Shown: one piece after another, positions 44,115-52,989 of the stretch
Layout of the letters: every line of letters starts with the position of its first letter
How positions within the stretch are numbered: the first letter of the stretch is position 1
DNA from: Anderseniella sp963787895
GTDB lineage: Bacteria > Pseudomonadota > Alphaproteobacteria > Rhizobiales > Aestuariivirgaceae
Assembly (NCBI GenBank): GCA_963787895.1
Contig: CAWBEX010000001.1
Span: 186,001 to 250,000 of the forward strand
DNA length: 64,000 nucleotides
Reading direction: 5' to 3'
Notes under the pieces: model-generated
The model's input: the letters and a program-made list of their open reading frames with translations, nothing else
Database searches by the model: none
Told to the model about the DNA's origin: nothing
Program-made: the position numbers and the translations under genes

Positions 44115-44724
44115 GTACTCTAGAGAGGGCTGGAAAAACGTTACGAGGGGTAGAACGCACCTTCCAGTCTACAACCGGACAAGGTGGCGCTTATGGCAGG
44201 GGTATGGGGTACGCCAGCACCTGTCTGATCATTCTCCCAACACACTCCGGCTGCTTATGGGATCAAGGCCAGGAACGCGCTGTCTGCCGGATCCTCACAT
44301 GCTTGCGTGGTTACCAGCTTAAGACTTTAGGATAAGCAAGATTTGCCTCTGCGTCAAATCACAAAATACGTGAACATGCCTGCCCAATCTGCACACAGAT
44401 TGGTTGACGCCCACACAGCGGATGTAGCCAGATGAAGGGCCCCGCCGGAACTCGCCGTGCAGGGCCCGATGGCATATTTGCCTTTGCCCGGTCTCAAACC
44501 AGGCGTGTCTTGGTACGGGCAATGCCCGTCAATTCAATTGTTTGAATTTTCTGTTTGGCTGTAAACAGCACGTTGGTCCGGGCTTATGCGGCCCCGACCG
44601 TTTCCTGCAGTTACAGCAGCTTTTGCTCAGGCGGCGTCAATTTTTTAGGCCTCCGTGCTTCAGGATGAACGAATCATGCACCTCAGCATGACCACCGTCA
44701 AATCACGAAAAAGGTCAGCAAGGC
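44115..44724 (-). other. Structured non-coding region, possible small RNA
   Basis: No credible protein gene on either strand. It contains several dyads (see the hairpin at 44385) and, in the minus direction, ends in a good terminator. It also holds ACGGGCAATGCCCGT (44515-44529) and AATTCAA-TTGT-TTGAATT (44532-44549). I compared it from memory with tmRNA, RNase P RNA, 4.5S RNA and 6S RNA and found no matching signature, so the RNA, if any, is not one I recognise. Confidence 0.4.
44385..44404. repeat. Perfect 8-base-pair hairpin in the non-coding region
   Basis: CCAATCTG, loop CACA, CAGATTGG. It sits about 30 bases from a second possible stem formed by GGGCCC at 44438 and GGGCCC at 44462. These could belong to the putative RNA of this region. 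I read the coordinates by hand and they may be off by one or two bases. Confidence 0.7.
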
Positions 44725-45423
44725 TTACATTTCAAGCCAGTCATGCATCGCGCTGCTTACTTCCGCGGGCGCCTCCAGCGTCGAGAGGTGCCCCGTCCCC
44801 GCCAAAACCGCCAGTTTGCTGCCACGGATTGCTTGCGCCATTGCAACTGAACATGTTGACGGGGTGATAATGTCCAGCGCTCCGCACAGCACCAGGGTCG
44901 GACAATCGATCCTGAGCAACTCCGGCCGGTAATCCCGCCGCCCCATGATGGCTGCCATCTGACGCCTGAAAACCGCTTCTCCGGTTTCGCGCGCCATGTT
45001 CAGCACAACTTCGCACAATGCCACATCGTCCATCCTGGATTGCGCCACCAGGCGGGGCAGCAATACCTGAGACGTGATCTCCATGAACCTTCCATCATCT
45101 GCCATTTTGATCAGTGCACGGCGCGCGGCAGTCTGTTCAGCCGTGTCAGGCTCCGCCTTGCCGTCCAGCAAGGCCAGCCGGGAAACCCGGTGCGGCGCCA
45201 GAGCAACGATTTCGAGCGACAGATAGACCCCCATGGACAGGCCCGCTAAAGCAAACCTCTGCGGTGCGCTGTCAAGGATCTGCCGCGCAATGCCGGCCAT
45301 TTGATCGCTGCCCGTGTGATCAGCAACCATGACTTGACGCTCACTGGCAAGTGCCTTCACCTGCGGCTGGAAAAGTGCTGCGTTGCACATCAATCCGGGT
45401 ATCAGCAACAAGGGTTCCGGCAT
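44725..45423 (-). CDS. Alpha/beta hydrolase
   Basis: Small cytosolic hydrolase of 232 residues; substrate unknown. The nucleophile elbow is ALAGLSMGVYLSLE with Ser near residue 63, the acid residue is in LVLCGALDIITPS near residue 180, and the histidine is in LAGTGHLSTLEAP near residue 213. The start ATG 45423 is right at the family-like N-terminus MPEPLLLIPGLMCNAALF. It is divergent from the cobalamin-binding gene with a 46-base gap, so both promoters must be in a very short space. Confidence 0.9.
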   Translation of the reverse strand: MPEPLLLIPGLMCNAALFQPQVKALASERQVMVADHTGSDQMAGIARQILDSAPQRFALAGLSMGVYLSLEIVALAPHRVSRLALLDGKAEPDTAEQTAARRALIKMADDGRFMEITSQVLLPRLVAQSRMDDVALCEVVLNMARETGEAVFRRQMAAIMGRRDYRPELLRIDCPTLVLCGALDIITPSTCSVAMAQAIRGSKLAVLAGTGHLSTLEAPAEVSSAMHDWLEM

Positions 45424-45469
45424 GATATCCTCTCATGTCAACTTCACGACACGCTAACCACTATTGCGG

Positions 45470-47239
45470 ATGGCTACACCCTTTTCTTTTGCGCGATACG
45501 AGGGCAATCTCGCGCCCACGATGGAGCGAGATCAAATACTGCCAGAAGCGCAATTGCCAGATGCCGTGGCGCTGATTGCCGAAGGACGGGCATTGGCCAG
45601 GCATTGGAACATCGGGCCGTCCGCATTCCTCAGTTATCGCGGTGTCCCGTCCGAGTCTGCCTACAAGCGCCAGTGCATTGCCTCCGGCCAGCTCATGCAG
45701 CACGCGCAGATCGGATGGCGCAGCCTGACGAAGACTCGCGATGCATGGGCCCAAATCCATGCGCAATGTGCAAACAGCAACGTCACTGTGGACCGCTACG
45801 GCATCTGCCTTGACTGGTCCATGGGCGTGCCACGCGATGAACGTGGACAAGCCATGCGCGGCACAGGCCTCATTCTCGACAATCCTGAGGACTTTGCCTC
45901 GCTGACGGCTGCGGCGCCGGTTGCTGCGCATTTTGGCGACTTTGTTCTGGGCTTTCCGGCAGCGGTTGAAAACACCTGCGCCGCGCTGGCCGCAGGTTCA
46001 ACCAGTATCGGAAATCTGGGGCAGTATTTCACCTTCCGGTTGCACGGTGCCAGCAATGACATCGTGTGCACATCGGCCACTGTCACGGCACTTGCGCTGA
46101 TTGCTGCGCAGCCTGAGCCGGTCCTCGTTCACTCCAACCTTGATGACGGCTTTGCCGCTCTGTTTGGCGACCTCTCATCAGTTTTGGGCGCGGTTCTGCT
46201 GGAGCGCCATATCGGCAATCTGCTGAACGTCACCGTCAGCCACTGCTGGGGCCATCATTTTGCAGACCCGGTTCGCCGTCTGGCATTCCACCTGGCACTG
46301 GCAGAGGTTGCAGGCGATACGCCCGGCACCATGATATACGGCAACACGACGAGCTATCGCGGCAGCGCGGCAGAGAATTTCGCCTCACTTGCAAGCTACC
46401 TTTCCATCGACATCACCGGCCAGGCCATGACGCCGACCGGGCACGCCATCAACCCGGTGCCCGTTACAGAGAACCAGCGCATCCCGGACGTTGATGAGGT
46501 CATTGACGCACAATTGTTTGGCGCCCGCCTTGCTGTGCTTGAAGCGCGGCACATGCGGCTGGTGGATGACGCCCCTGCCCGCACACTGGCCCGGCGCATT
46601 GTGGCCGGTGGCAAGAGTTTCTTTGCCAATGCGATGCGAGGCCTTGCAGCAGCAGGCATAGACACTGACAATCCGTTCGAGATGCTGTTGGCCATCCGCC
46701 GCATTGGCGGCCGCAGGCTGGAGCAGATGTTCGCAGCAAAGGTTGATCCGGTTATCTCGGATATCCAGGAGGAAGTTGCCGAAATGGCAGCAGCCCGGCT
46801 GCAGCGCATACCGGCTGACAGCCTGTCGGAAATGGCGCAAAGGAAGCCACGCATCGTAACCGCTACCACCGACGTTCATGAACACGGAAAGCTGGTGCTG
46901 GATGAGGTGCTGGGCAGCGCCGGCGCCACCCTCATCGACGGGGGAACCTCGGCTGAGCCGGCCTGGCTTGCAGCCCTTGCAAAAGCCCAAAATGCAAATG
47001 CCATAGCGCTTTCCACTTACAATGGCATTGCCTTGAGTTATTACAAGGCGTTGCAGGAATGTCTTGGGAATTCGATTCCGGTTTTGATCGGCGGCCGGCT
47101 GAACCAGGTTCCGGACACCTCAAACACCTCGCTGCCTGTTGACGTGGGCGACCTGCTGGCCAGCGAAGGCGCCATCGTTTGCCGCGAGATTGAAGATGCA
47201 GTGCCTGCCATTCTCAATGCGATGAAGGAGACAAGATGA
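45470..47239 (+). CDS. Putative cobalamin-dependent enzyme: mutase-like N-terminal region fused to B12-binding domain
   Basis: A 589-residue protein from ATG 45470 (MATPFSFARYEGN); the frame also has TTG two codons earlier. The C-terminal part (about residue 460 on) has the B12-binding signature: TTDVHEHGK (DxHxxG, the cobalt-ligand His), the ALSTYNG segment, and PVLIGGRLNQ (the GG near the nucleotide tail). The large N-terminal region (about 30-440) has alternating helices and strands, with a loose likeness to the barrel of methylaspartate mutase subunit E (motif order only). No family name can be assigned with certainty. It overlaps the next gene by four bases. A B12-dependent carbon-skeleton or amino mutase is an inference. 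Confidence 0.7.
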   Translation: MATPFSFARYEGNLAPTMERDQILPEAQLPDAVALIAEGRALARHWNIGPSAFLSYRGVPSESAYKRQCIASGQLMQHAQIGWRSLTKTRDAWAQIHAQCANSNVTVDRYGICLDWSMGVPRDERGQAMRGTGLILDNPEDFASLTAAAPVAAHFGDFVLGFPAAVENTCAALAAGSTSIGNLGQYFTFRLHGASNDIVCTSATVTALALIAAQPEPVLVHSNLDDGFAALFGDLSSVLGAVLLERHIGNLLNVTVSHCWGHHFADPVRRLAFHLALAEVAGDTPGTMIYGNTTSYRGSAAENFASLASYLSIDITGQAMTPTGHAINPVPVTENQRIPDVDEVIDAQLFGARLAVLEARHMRLVDDAPARTLARRIVAGGKSFFANAMRGLAAAGIDTDNPFEMLLAIRRIGGRRLEQMFAAKVDPVISDIQEEVAEMAAARLQRIPADSLSEMAQRKPRIVTATTDVHEHGKLVLDEVLGSAGATLIDGGTSAEPAWLAALAKAQNANAIALSTYNGIALSYYKALQECLGNSIPVLIGGRLNQVPDTSNTSLPVDVGDLLASEGAIVCREIEDAVPAILNAMKETR

Positions 47240-47988
47240 GCAAGACAATCGGGATCATCGGAACCGGGCACTTGATCAAGCACATGATGCCTGCAATGGC
47301 CAAGACAGGTTATCACTTCATCGCATCGGAACGCGGACACGCAACTTCCGATTGGCTGAACCGGCACTATGAAGTGGAGATTTCCTCAAACAACCAGGCC
47401 ATAGTCGATCGGTCCGACATAGTCATCATCGCAGTACGGCCATACGACGCGCAATCAGTGTGCAAGGGATTGCGCTTCAAGGAGCGCCAGGTCGTCCTGA
47501 GCCTTTGTGCAGGAGTGGCCTCACAGGAACTGGAGCCGCACGTCAAGCCAGCCAGGTTCGTGATGGCCATGCCGGTCGTTGCGGCGCAGTTCGGCGAAAG
47601 CCCCACCCTGCTGTACCCGGATGAGGCCTCCTGCCGGGCGCTGCTGGAGCCATGCGGGCCGGTTCTGGCGCTGGCAAGCGAAGACAACTTCGCACCTGCA
47701 GCTACCATCGCCTGTTATTATGGCTGGGTGCAGGAACTGATCGGCGAGATGGCGCAGTGGGTGTCAGCACAGGGAGTTGATGCGGACACCGCACGGCTGC
47801 TTGTCGCGCAGATGACAAGAGCCGGGGCGACCACCGTACGCGAGCGAACCGAGGCCAGTGTACCTGAGCTGGTCGACGAACTGGCCACAGAGCGGTCCTT
47901 CACCTTGAAGGGGCTGGAGGTGCTGCGCGAGGCAGATGCGTTCACACCGTGGAAGAACGCGGCGGCGGCGTTGTTCGAGAAGGGGTGA
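47236..47988 (+). CDS. NAD(P)-dependent reductase of the ProC (P5C reductase) superfamily
   Basis: A 250-residue Rossmann-fold dehydrogenase. The N-terminal motif IGIIGTGHLIKHMM is the dinucleotide site (GxGxxx variant, as the third glycine is Leu), with DIVIIAVRPYDAQSV near residue 60 and VVLSLCAGVASQEL near residue 88 as in ProC. The C-terminal helical part has LVAQMTRAGATTVRERTEASVPEL, similar to the ProC dimer domain. ATG overlaps the stop of the cobalamin-binding gene, so the two proteins are almost certainly produced together. It probably reduces an imine or keto product of, or precursor for, that enzyme (inference). True ProC for proline synthesis is also possible but less likely in this context. 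Confidence 0.8.
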   Translation: MSKTIGIIGTGHLIKHMMPAMAKTGYHFIASERGHATSDWLNRHYEVEISSNNQAIVDRSDIVIIAVRPYDAQSVCKGLRFKERQVVLSLCAGVASQELEPHVKPARFVMAMPVVAAQFGESPTLLYPDEASCRALLEPCGPVLALASEDNFAPAATIACYYGWVQELIGEMAQWVSAQGVDADTARLLVAQMTRAGATTVRERTEASVPELVDELATERSFTLKGLEVLREADAFTPWKNAAAALFEKG

Positions 47989-47993
47989 ATGGC

Positions 47994-48458
47994 TCAAGTC
48001 CGGCTGGGTTTCCACAAAGTGTTGAGGCGAATGCCGCCGATCTCCAGAGCGACCGGCATGTCTGTTTTCGGATCAAGCCACGCTGTTGCGTCCAGTTGCC
48101 CTTTGCCAAACAGTGGGTTCAGAGCAGTCGGGCCGTGAAACGGGATATTCCACCTGCCAGTGCTTGCTTCAACGACTGCGATGTCCGCACTTCCTTCTCC
48201 ACCCCCGTCTTTCAACTCGACAAGGACAGCCTCCGGCAGCGTGCTTTCTGCCACCCGTTCGCGGTGCCACTTGAACCAGATTGACATGCAACCGGCAATC
48301 GCCAATGCCAGCCCCATCATGCTGAAAACGACCGCGAGCGGTATTGGCGTCGGTTCGTGCATCACGCCCGATACAAACACCATCCATAGAAACACCAGGC
48401 CAATGACAATCGCCGCGATGCCGCGCAGCGAAGTGTTATGTCTGAACCAGCGATACAT
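47994..48458 (-). CDS. Membrane protein of unknown function
   Basis: 154 residues from ATG 48458, with two membrane segments (GIAAIVIGLVFLWMVFVSGVM near residue 15 and LAVVFSMMGLALAIAGCMSIW near residue 45) followed by a soluble domain of about 85 residues, which has GPTALNPLFGKGQLDATAWLD. No family recognised. It converges with the ProC-like gene, five bases apart at the stops. Confidence 0.7.
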   Translation of the reverse strand: MYRWFRHNTSLRGIAAIVIGLVFLWMVFVSGVMHEPTPIPLAVVFSMMGLALAIAGCMSIWFKWHRERVAESTLPEAVLVELKDGGGEGSADIAVVEASTGRWNIPFHGPTALNPLFGKGQLDATAWLDPKTDMPVALEIGGIRLNTLWKPSRT

Positions 48459-48716
48459 TGCAGCATGATTACCGCCAATTATTTCCAGATCGTAAAGTGC
48501 AATTTGCCCCGTTCAATATGCCGCAAGCCATAAAAATTGACATTTTCGACGCGAATCCTCATATATGCATCATGTTCGTTGCGGCGCCATGTGATTGAGG
48601 TGCCGTGAAAGCGGGCGAGGCATCCGGCCTTCGCTCCGGCATCATCAACCCAGTTTGCATGACCGCAGCTCACGCGGCGGGCCATCAGGCGCACACGAAA
48701 CGGATCATATTACTTA

Positions 48717-50150
48717 ATGTCATTCGACACGCTCGGCCTTAGCGACAAGGTCCTCTCCGCCGTCAAGGACGCCGGTTTCACTACCCCTACCAAAATCCAG
48801 GCAGAAGCCATCCCGCCTGCGCTTGAACGCAAGGATGTTATGGGGCTGGCGCAGACCGGCTCCGGCAAAACTGCGGCGTTCACGCTGCCCATGCTGCATA
48901 TCCTGGAGAAGGGCCGCGCGCGCGCGCGCATGCCCCGCACGCTTATCCTGGAGCCGACCCGCGAGTTAGCCGCACAGGTGCACGAAGCCTTCGAAATGCT
49001 CGGCAAGAACCACAAGCTGAACATCGCGCTGCTCATGGGCGGTGTTTCGTTCGATGAGCAGAACCGCAAGATCGATCGCGGCGCGGATGTCATAATCGCT
49101 ACTCCCGGCCGCCTCCTCGATCATGTTGAGCGTGGCAAGCTGATGCTTACCCAGATCGAGATCTTTGTCATCGATGAGGCCGACCGGATGCTTGATATGG
49201 GTTTCATCCCGGATATTGAGCGGGTTGCCAAGCTTTTGCCGATTACCCGGCAGACGCTGTTCTTCTCTGCAACAATGCCGCCGGAAATCCAGCGCATAAC
49301 CAACCAGTTTCTGCACAACCCGGTGGAGATCAAGGCGCAGGCGCTTTCGTCCACCGCCGAAACCATCACACAGCGCGCCGTTTACGCACCTTCGGATGAC
49401 AAGGAAAAGCGCGACATGTTGCGCGCGCTGATGCGCGAGCATGCTGATGTGATCAAGAACGGCATCATTTTCGCCAACCGCAAGACCACTGTGGCTGTGC
49501 TTGAAAAATCCCTGCAGAAGTACGGGTTTTCTTGTGGCGCACTGCATGGCGACATGGACCAGCACGCTCGCCTGAAGACGCTTGATGCCTTCCGCAACAA
49601 CGATATCACCTATCTCATCGCATCTGATGTTGCAGCACGCGGTCTGGACATCCCCGCTGTGAGCCATGTCTACAATTTCGACGTGCCGACCCACTCGGAA
49701 GACTATGTGCACCGCATTGGCCGCACCGGCCGCGCCGGGCGCGAAGGCAATGCGTTCACCCTTGTGAAGTGGGAAGAGTTCAAGGTGTTCAAGGACATTG
49801 AAGACCTGATCAAGAAACCGATTGAATGGGAAGGTGAGACACCCAGCGAGGAAGAGATGGCAGAGTCCATCAAATCCAGAGGCAAGCGCAGACGCGGTGC
49901 AAAGGCGGCAGGGCCAAGGGGCAAGCCGGCTGCTGCTGCGGCCAAACAATCAAAGCCTGAGCCCAAACCCGAAAAGCCACAGGAAAAAATCGAGGTGGCT
50001 GACAAGCCGGCGCGGGCAGCAAGTTCAGACGACAAGCCGAAGCGCGAGCGTGGTGGCCGCGGGCGCGGGCGCAGTGAAGACAATGACAGCTCACCATCGC
50101 ACTTTACCGAAGACACGATGCCGGCGTTCCTTTCGCGCAGCGTTAGCTGA
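48717..50150 (+). CDS. DEAD-box RNA helicase (RhlE-like)
   Basis: ATP-dependent RNA helicase of 477 residues. Motifs in order: Q motif FTTPTKIQAEAIP near residue 22, Walker A AQTGSGKTAAF near residue 45, VIDEADRMLDMGF near residue 150, SAT in FFSATMPPEI near residue 182, and the C-terminal motifs TYLIASDVAARGLDIPAV near residue 300 and YVHRIGRTGRAGREG near residue 330. The tail is rich in Lys, Pro, Ala and Arg (RRRGAKAAGPRGKPAAAA), typical of RhlE relatives that act in ribosome assembly or cold adaptation. The start at 48717 is the Family-like MSFDTLGLSDKV. It converges with a flippase gene. Confidence 0.95.
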   Translation: MSFDTLGLSDKVLSAVKDAGFTTPTKIQAEAIPPALERKDVMGLAQTGSGKTAAFTLPMLHILEKGRARARMPRTLILEPTRELAAQVHEAFEMLGKNHKLNIALLMGGVSFDEQNRKIDRGADVIIATPGRLLDHVERGKLMLTQIEIFVIDEADRMLDMGFIPDIERVAKLLPITRQTLFFSATMPPEIQRITNQFLHNPVEIKAQALSSTAETITQRAVYAPSDDKEKRDMLRALMREHADVIKNGIIFANRKTTVAVLEKSLQKYGFSCGALHGDMDQHARLKTLDAFRNNDITYLIASDVAARGLDIPAVSHVYNFDVPTHSEDYVHRIGRTGRAGREGNAFTLVKWEEFKVFKDIEDLIKKPIEWEGETPSEEEMAESIKSRGKRRRGAKAAGPRGKPAAAAAKQSKPEPKPEKPQEKIEVADKPARAASSDDKPKRERGGRGRGRSEDNDSSPSHFTEDTMPAFLSRSVS

Positions 50151-50187
50151 CAACAGCCGGGCGTGACGACGCACGGTGCAGGCAGCC

Positions 50188-51531
50188 TTATGTCTTGCGG
50201 CCGATCTCGTTGCGCCCGGACAGCAGCGCCAGAAGGTCGCCACGCCAGCCGACATGGCGGGAGGCCAGCGCAGCCACTGCAACTGCCCAGGCCAGTTCAC
50301 CAATGATGGCGGCCCAGCCTATGCCTGCTATGCCCATCGCCGGCACCAGAAGCACAGCGCTGGCTGCGACAATGATGAAGCTGGCGAGGCAGGTGCGGCC
50401 AAGCAGCAACTGACGCCCGCCCAGAGACAGGACATGGACGTTCAGACCGCCCAGGGCGCGCAACCCCTGCGCCACCATCAGCAGCAGCAGAACATCATGG
50501 GCGGGAACATAGTCCGGCCCGAACACACCCAGCAGCCACTTGCCCATGACCGCCAGCGCAACAAGACCCGCACCGATCACGCCGATGCAGGCCAGGTTGG
50601 TGCGCATCAGCAGACTTTTGGCAAGCGCGGCGTTGCGCACATTCAACGCGCCGGTCAGGTCACGCAGGACAAACTGCTGCGAGGCCTGGGTGAAAAACCC
50701 GACAAGCGCCGCCAGACGGATGGCTATACCGACCTGGGCAACCTCGTGCTTCGGCAGCAGCAGCGTTGACACCAGGGTGAGAAAGTCGGCCATGGCGGTC
50801 ATCGACAGCGCAACGATGATCATCGGCCAGGCGCGCCCGGCCCACAGCCGCATGAGCTTTGGCGGCACCTCTGCATGCATCGCAACGCGCGCGCCACTGT
50901 CGCCCAGAATGCGCCCCACCACCCACGCGGTGAAACAGCTGAGCACCAGAAACAACCCCGCCACCACCGGCAGCGACAGGTAGCCGAACACCACCACCCA
51001 AAGCCCTGCGCCCACCATCATCAGCGCGGTCTTGCCGACAAAGTCCGGCACGATGGCCGCCATGTAGCGGCGCACCGCGTTTGCCGCCGCCCCGTTCAAC
51101 CGCAGCAGCGCCGACGCGGGCGCAACGGCCAGCCCGGCGATAACGGCAAGGCGGGTTTCCGGCGCAACCGGCGCGGCCAGCAGAAACAGCAGGCCGGGAA
51201 TGAACATCACCAGCGCCCACTTCAACATGTCGCGCACGGCCTGGTAGAGGAAGCGGTGGGCCATGTCGGGCCGGCCCAGCGAATGATACCGCGCCAGCGC
51301 CGTCAGCCCGAGGTTTGGATAACCCGCCCCGATGACCAGCCCGGCGAACGAGGCGAGCGACACGATCAGGAACCAGCCACCCATCTCGGCCGGGGTGAGC
51401 CAGCGCGCCAGCAGGATTTGCAGCGCAAAGCCAAGCACCGCCCCCGCCAGGCGGACGCCTACGGCAGATGCCAACAGTGCTGCGACACGCGCAAACCCCA
51501 CAATTCCAGCCCCCTTCGCAAAGCGCAACAC
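50188..51531 (-). CDS. Oligosaccharide flippase-like membrane protein (second copy of the family)
   Basis: MOP-type flippase with about 12 hydrophobic segments. The frame is open up to 51735, but residues before GTG 51531 are rich in Arg/Ala/Gly and look unlike protein, so I start it at 51531 (447 residues, VLRFAKGAGIVGFARVAALL); no RBS supports any start. The N-terminal GAVLGFALQILLARWLTPAEMGGWF is the family hallmark. It is related in type, though not clearly in sequence, to the flippase at 28911. No acyltransferase or glycosyltransferase is adjacent. Confidence 0.75.
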   Translation of the reverse strand: MLRFAKGAGIVGFARVAALLASAVGVRLAGAVLGFALQILLARWLTPAEMGGWFLIVSLASFAGLVIGAGYPNLGLTALARYHSLGRPDMAHRFLYQAVRDMLKWALVMFIPGLLFLLAAPVAPETRLAVIAGLAVAPASALLRLNGAAANAVRRYMAAIVPDFVGKTALMMVGAGLWVVVFGYLSLPVVAGLFLVLSCFTAWVVGRILGDSGARVAMHAEVPPKLMRLWAGRAWPMIIVALSMTAMADFLTLVSTLLLPKHEVAQVGIAIRLAALVGFFTQASQQFVLRDLTGALNVRNAALAKSLLMRTNLACIGVIGAGLVALAVMGKWLLGVFGPDYVPAHDVLLLLMVAQGLRALGGLNVHVLSLGGRQLLLGRTCLASFIIVAASAVLLVPAMGIAGIGWAAIIGELAWAVAVAALASRHVGWRGDLLALLSGRNEIGRKT

Positions 51532-52414
51532 GCGCAACCGGGCGAGTTTAGCGCACCACCGCTTAGCAAATGCTGAAGGTTTGAAGGCGTGCGCGCAAAG
51601 CCCGCCCGCACCGGCGCAGCCGCCAGCGCGCCCGCAGGCCAACCGGGCGCGAGGGGAAAGGAGAACCGGAAAACGGGCCACTCGATGTTGCGCCGTCTGT
51701 ATGTTTGATATGGCGCTCCAGCGAGCAGCCCGCACGCACGTGGTTTTTGCTTATCCGGAAGGCCCGGGGCCCTGAGCGGTTTTCGCCCCCGCGGCCGCAG
51801 GCCCCTAGACAGACCTGCGGTGATATCGGCAAAGCCCGGCCGCATCACTGCCAGCCACGCTGCCGCCACTGTCGCCAACCGTGACGTCGGCACATTCCGG
51901 TTTCGCCCATCCCGGACCGCACTGGCGTTACTTCAACGCGAGCCGGGACGCACGCACGCCCTGCCCCGGAAATGGAAACGCATGCCATTCCTTCCGCCGG
52001 ATCAGGTGGATAGACATATAGAACAAAATAGGAACATTGTCAAGAGGTGAGCAGTGAGAGGGAGGAAAATGGGCGGGAAGCGGTCTTTAGCTGCGAATAT
52101 GTAATACCGGGGTTGGTCACACCAGAGCAGACATTTAGGTAGGAACCATATCCGGCTCTCCGGCAAAAAGCCGGGAACGAACCCAGTTGGAATGCCGTCC
52201 ACTTCGAGGTCAATTCTGACACAAAGCACCTGACGAACCCGACTTTTTAGAGCCGTCGACTGCACATTTTAGGTGCTGATGTTGACTGTACGTTGCTCAA
52301 TCGCAATCAAAGCGCATGAGCGAGGGCTGAAAAATCGACGCGATTAGAGCACCAGTAAACAGAAGGGTCGAGCTTGGTTGCCATCCGAGGCGTTGGATTT
52401 ACACAAGCCTTCTA
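51532..52414. other. Border region: GC-rich filler, then start of AT-rich island
   Basis: No supported gene. The part up to about 51970 is very GC-rich and has only antisense-like open frames; composition changes abruptly to AT-rich near 52000, where the SOS promoter lies. The part from 52070 to 52414 shows no reading frame that I recognise. This seems to be the left border of a degraded island that extends to about 55250. Confidence 0.5.
52015..52043 (-). promoter_or_regulatory. LexA-controlled (SOS) promoter, alphaproteobacterial box
   Basis: Read on the minus strand: TTGACA (52043-52038), a 17-base spacer, then TATATG (52020-52015). The spacer holds GTTCCTATTTTGTTC (52035-52021), an exact GTTC-N7-GTTC LexA site of alphaproteobacteria. 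The first ATG codons downstream are at 51988 (47-codon frame) and 51983 (16-codon frame, better RBS spacing after GGAAGGA). Neither product is known to me. On the plus strand a GGGAGG-AAAATG follows the box at 52060-52071 but opens only 11 codons. Confidence 0.8.
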
Positions 52415-52963
52415 TTGTTGAAGGGCAAATGGTATGGAGAGTTTCTCGAGGGCGGTGGGAAGCGTTGGTTGGCGCGGCGCATTGCCTCAATCTTTCCTGA
52501 ATTGCAGTTTGAACGGTACCACGAACCATTCCTTGGTAGTGGAGCCGTTTTTTTCGCTATTTCGTCGGGCTGCAACGCCGTTCTATCGGATCAGAACAGC
52601 GATCTTGTATCAACATATTTAGAGCTACAATCGGATCCAGAAGGTATTATCGAAGTCCTTAGGAAATACAAAAATACGGAAGAGTTTTCATGAGATGAGG
52701 TCGCAGGTTCCTAGTACGGATACCGAAGCTGCAGCACAATTCTTGTACCTCAACCAAACCTCATTCAACGGGATCTACAGGGTTAATTTGCGTGGCGAAT
52801 ACAATGTACCCTTCGGATATCGTACAAAGGCTTTCTTAGACGCGGCCAACTTGAGAGCGGCTTCAAACGCATTGTCGAAAGCTACAATCTTTTGTCGAGA
52901 TTTTGAGGAATGCCTAACTGACATTTCATGTGAGGATTTTGTTTTTCTCGATCCTCCATATAC
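52415..52963 (+). pseudogene. DNA adenine methylase (D12/Dam class), frameshifted and truncated by an IS
   Basis: N-terminal to middle part of a Dam-type methylase. In the first frame GGGKRWLARRIASIFPE and YHEPFLGSGAVFF (SAM site, normally FLGGGAVF) are read, ending in a stop at 52691. The second frame from 52695 carries AAAQFLYLNQTSFNGIYRVN and VFLDPPYT, which contains the catalytic DPPY. An extra T in the TTTT run at 52685-52688 explains the shift (EEF[H]EMRSQ would be restored). At 52964 the gene is cut off by the left end of the IS and no continuation is found behind the IS. A TTG at 52415 is the earliest possible start. Confidence 0.88.
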
Positions 52964-52976
52964 TGACCTGCTCCCC
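52964..52976 (+). repeat. Left terminal inverted repeat of the IS
   Basis: TGACCTGCTCCCC, followed by AACTTGTACC; partial similarity to the other end continues for a further stretch. Confidence 0.9.
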
Positions 52977-52989
52977 AACTTGTACCTGG

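Noticed and set aside
44115..44724. tmRNA, RNase P RNA, 4.5S RNA or 6S RNA
   Set aside because: The tag codons, the GAGGAAAGTCCGGGC core and the CAGGTCCGGAAGGAAGCAGCC-like segments I looked for are absent, and the layout does not match 6S RNA as I know it.
48479..48694. 71-codon minus-strand frame before the helicase
   Set aside because: No RBS, begins with GTG, no known domain. The gap 48459-48716 more likely holds the helicase promoter.
48966..49949. 327-codon minus-strand frame in the helicase gene
   Set aside because: Antisense to the DEAD-box gene; no RBS or family signature.
51532..51735. N-terminal 68-codon extension of the second flippase
   Set aside because: Arg/Ala/Gly-rich, no membrane signature, and shared by open frames in other phases, as expected of GC-rich non-coding DNA.
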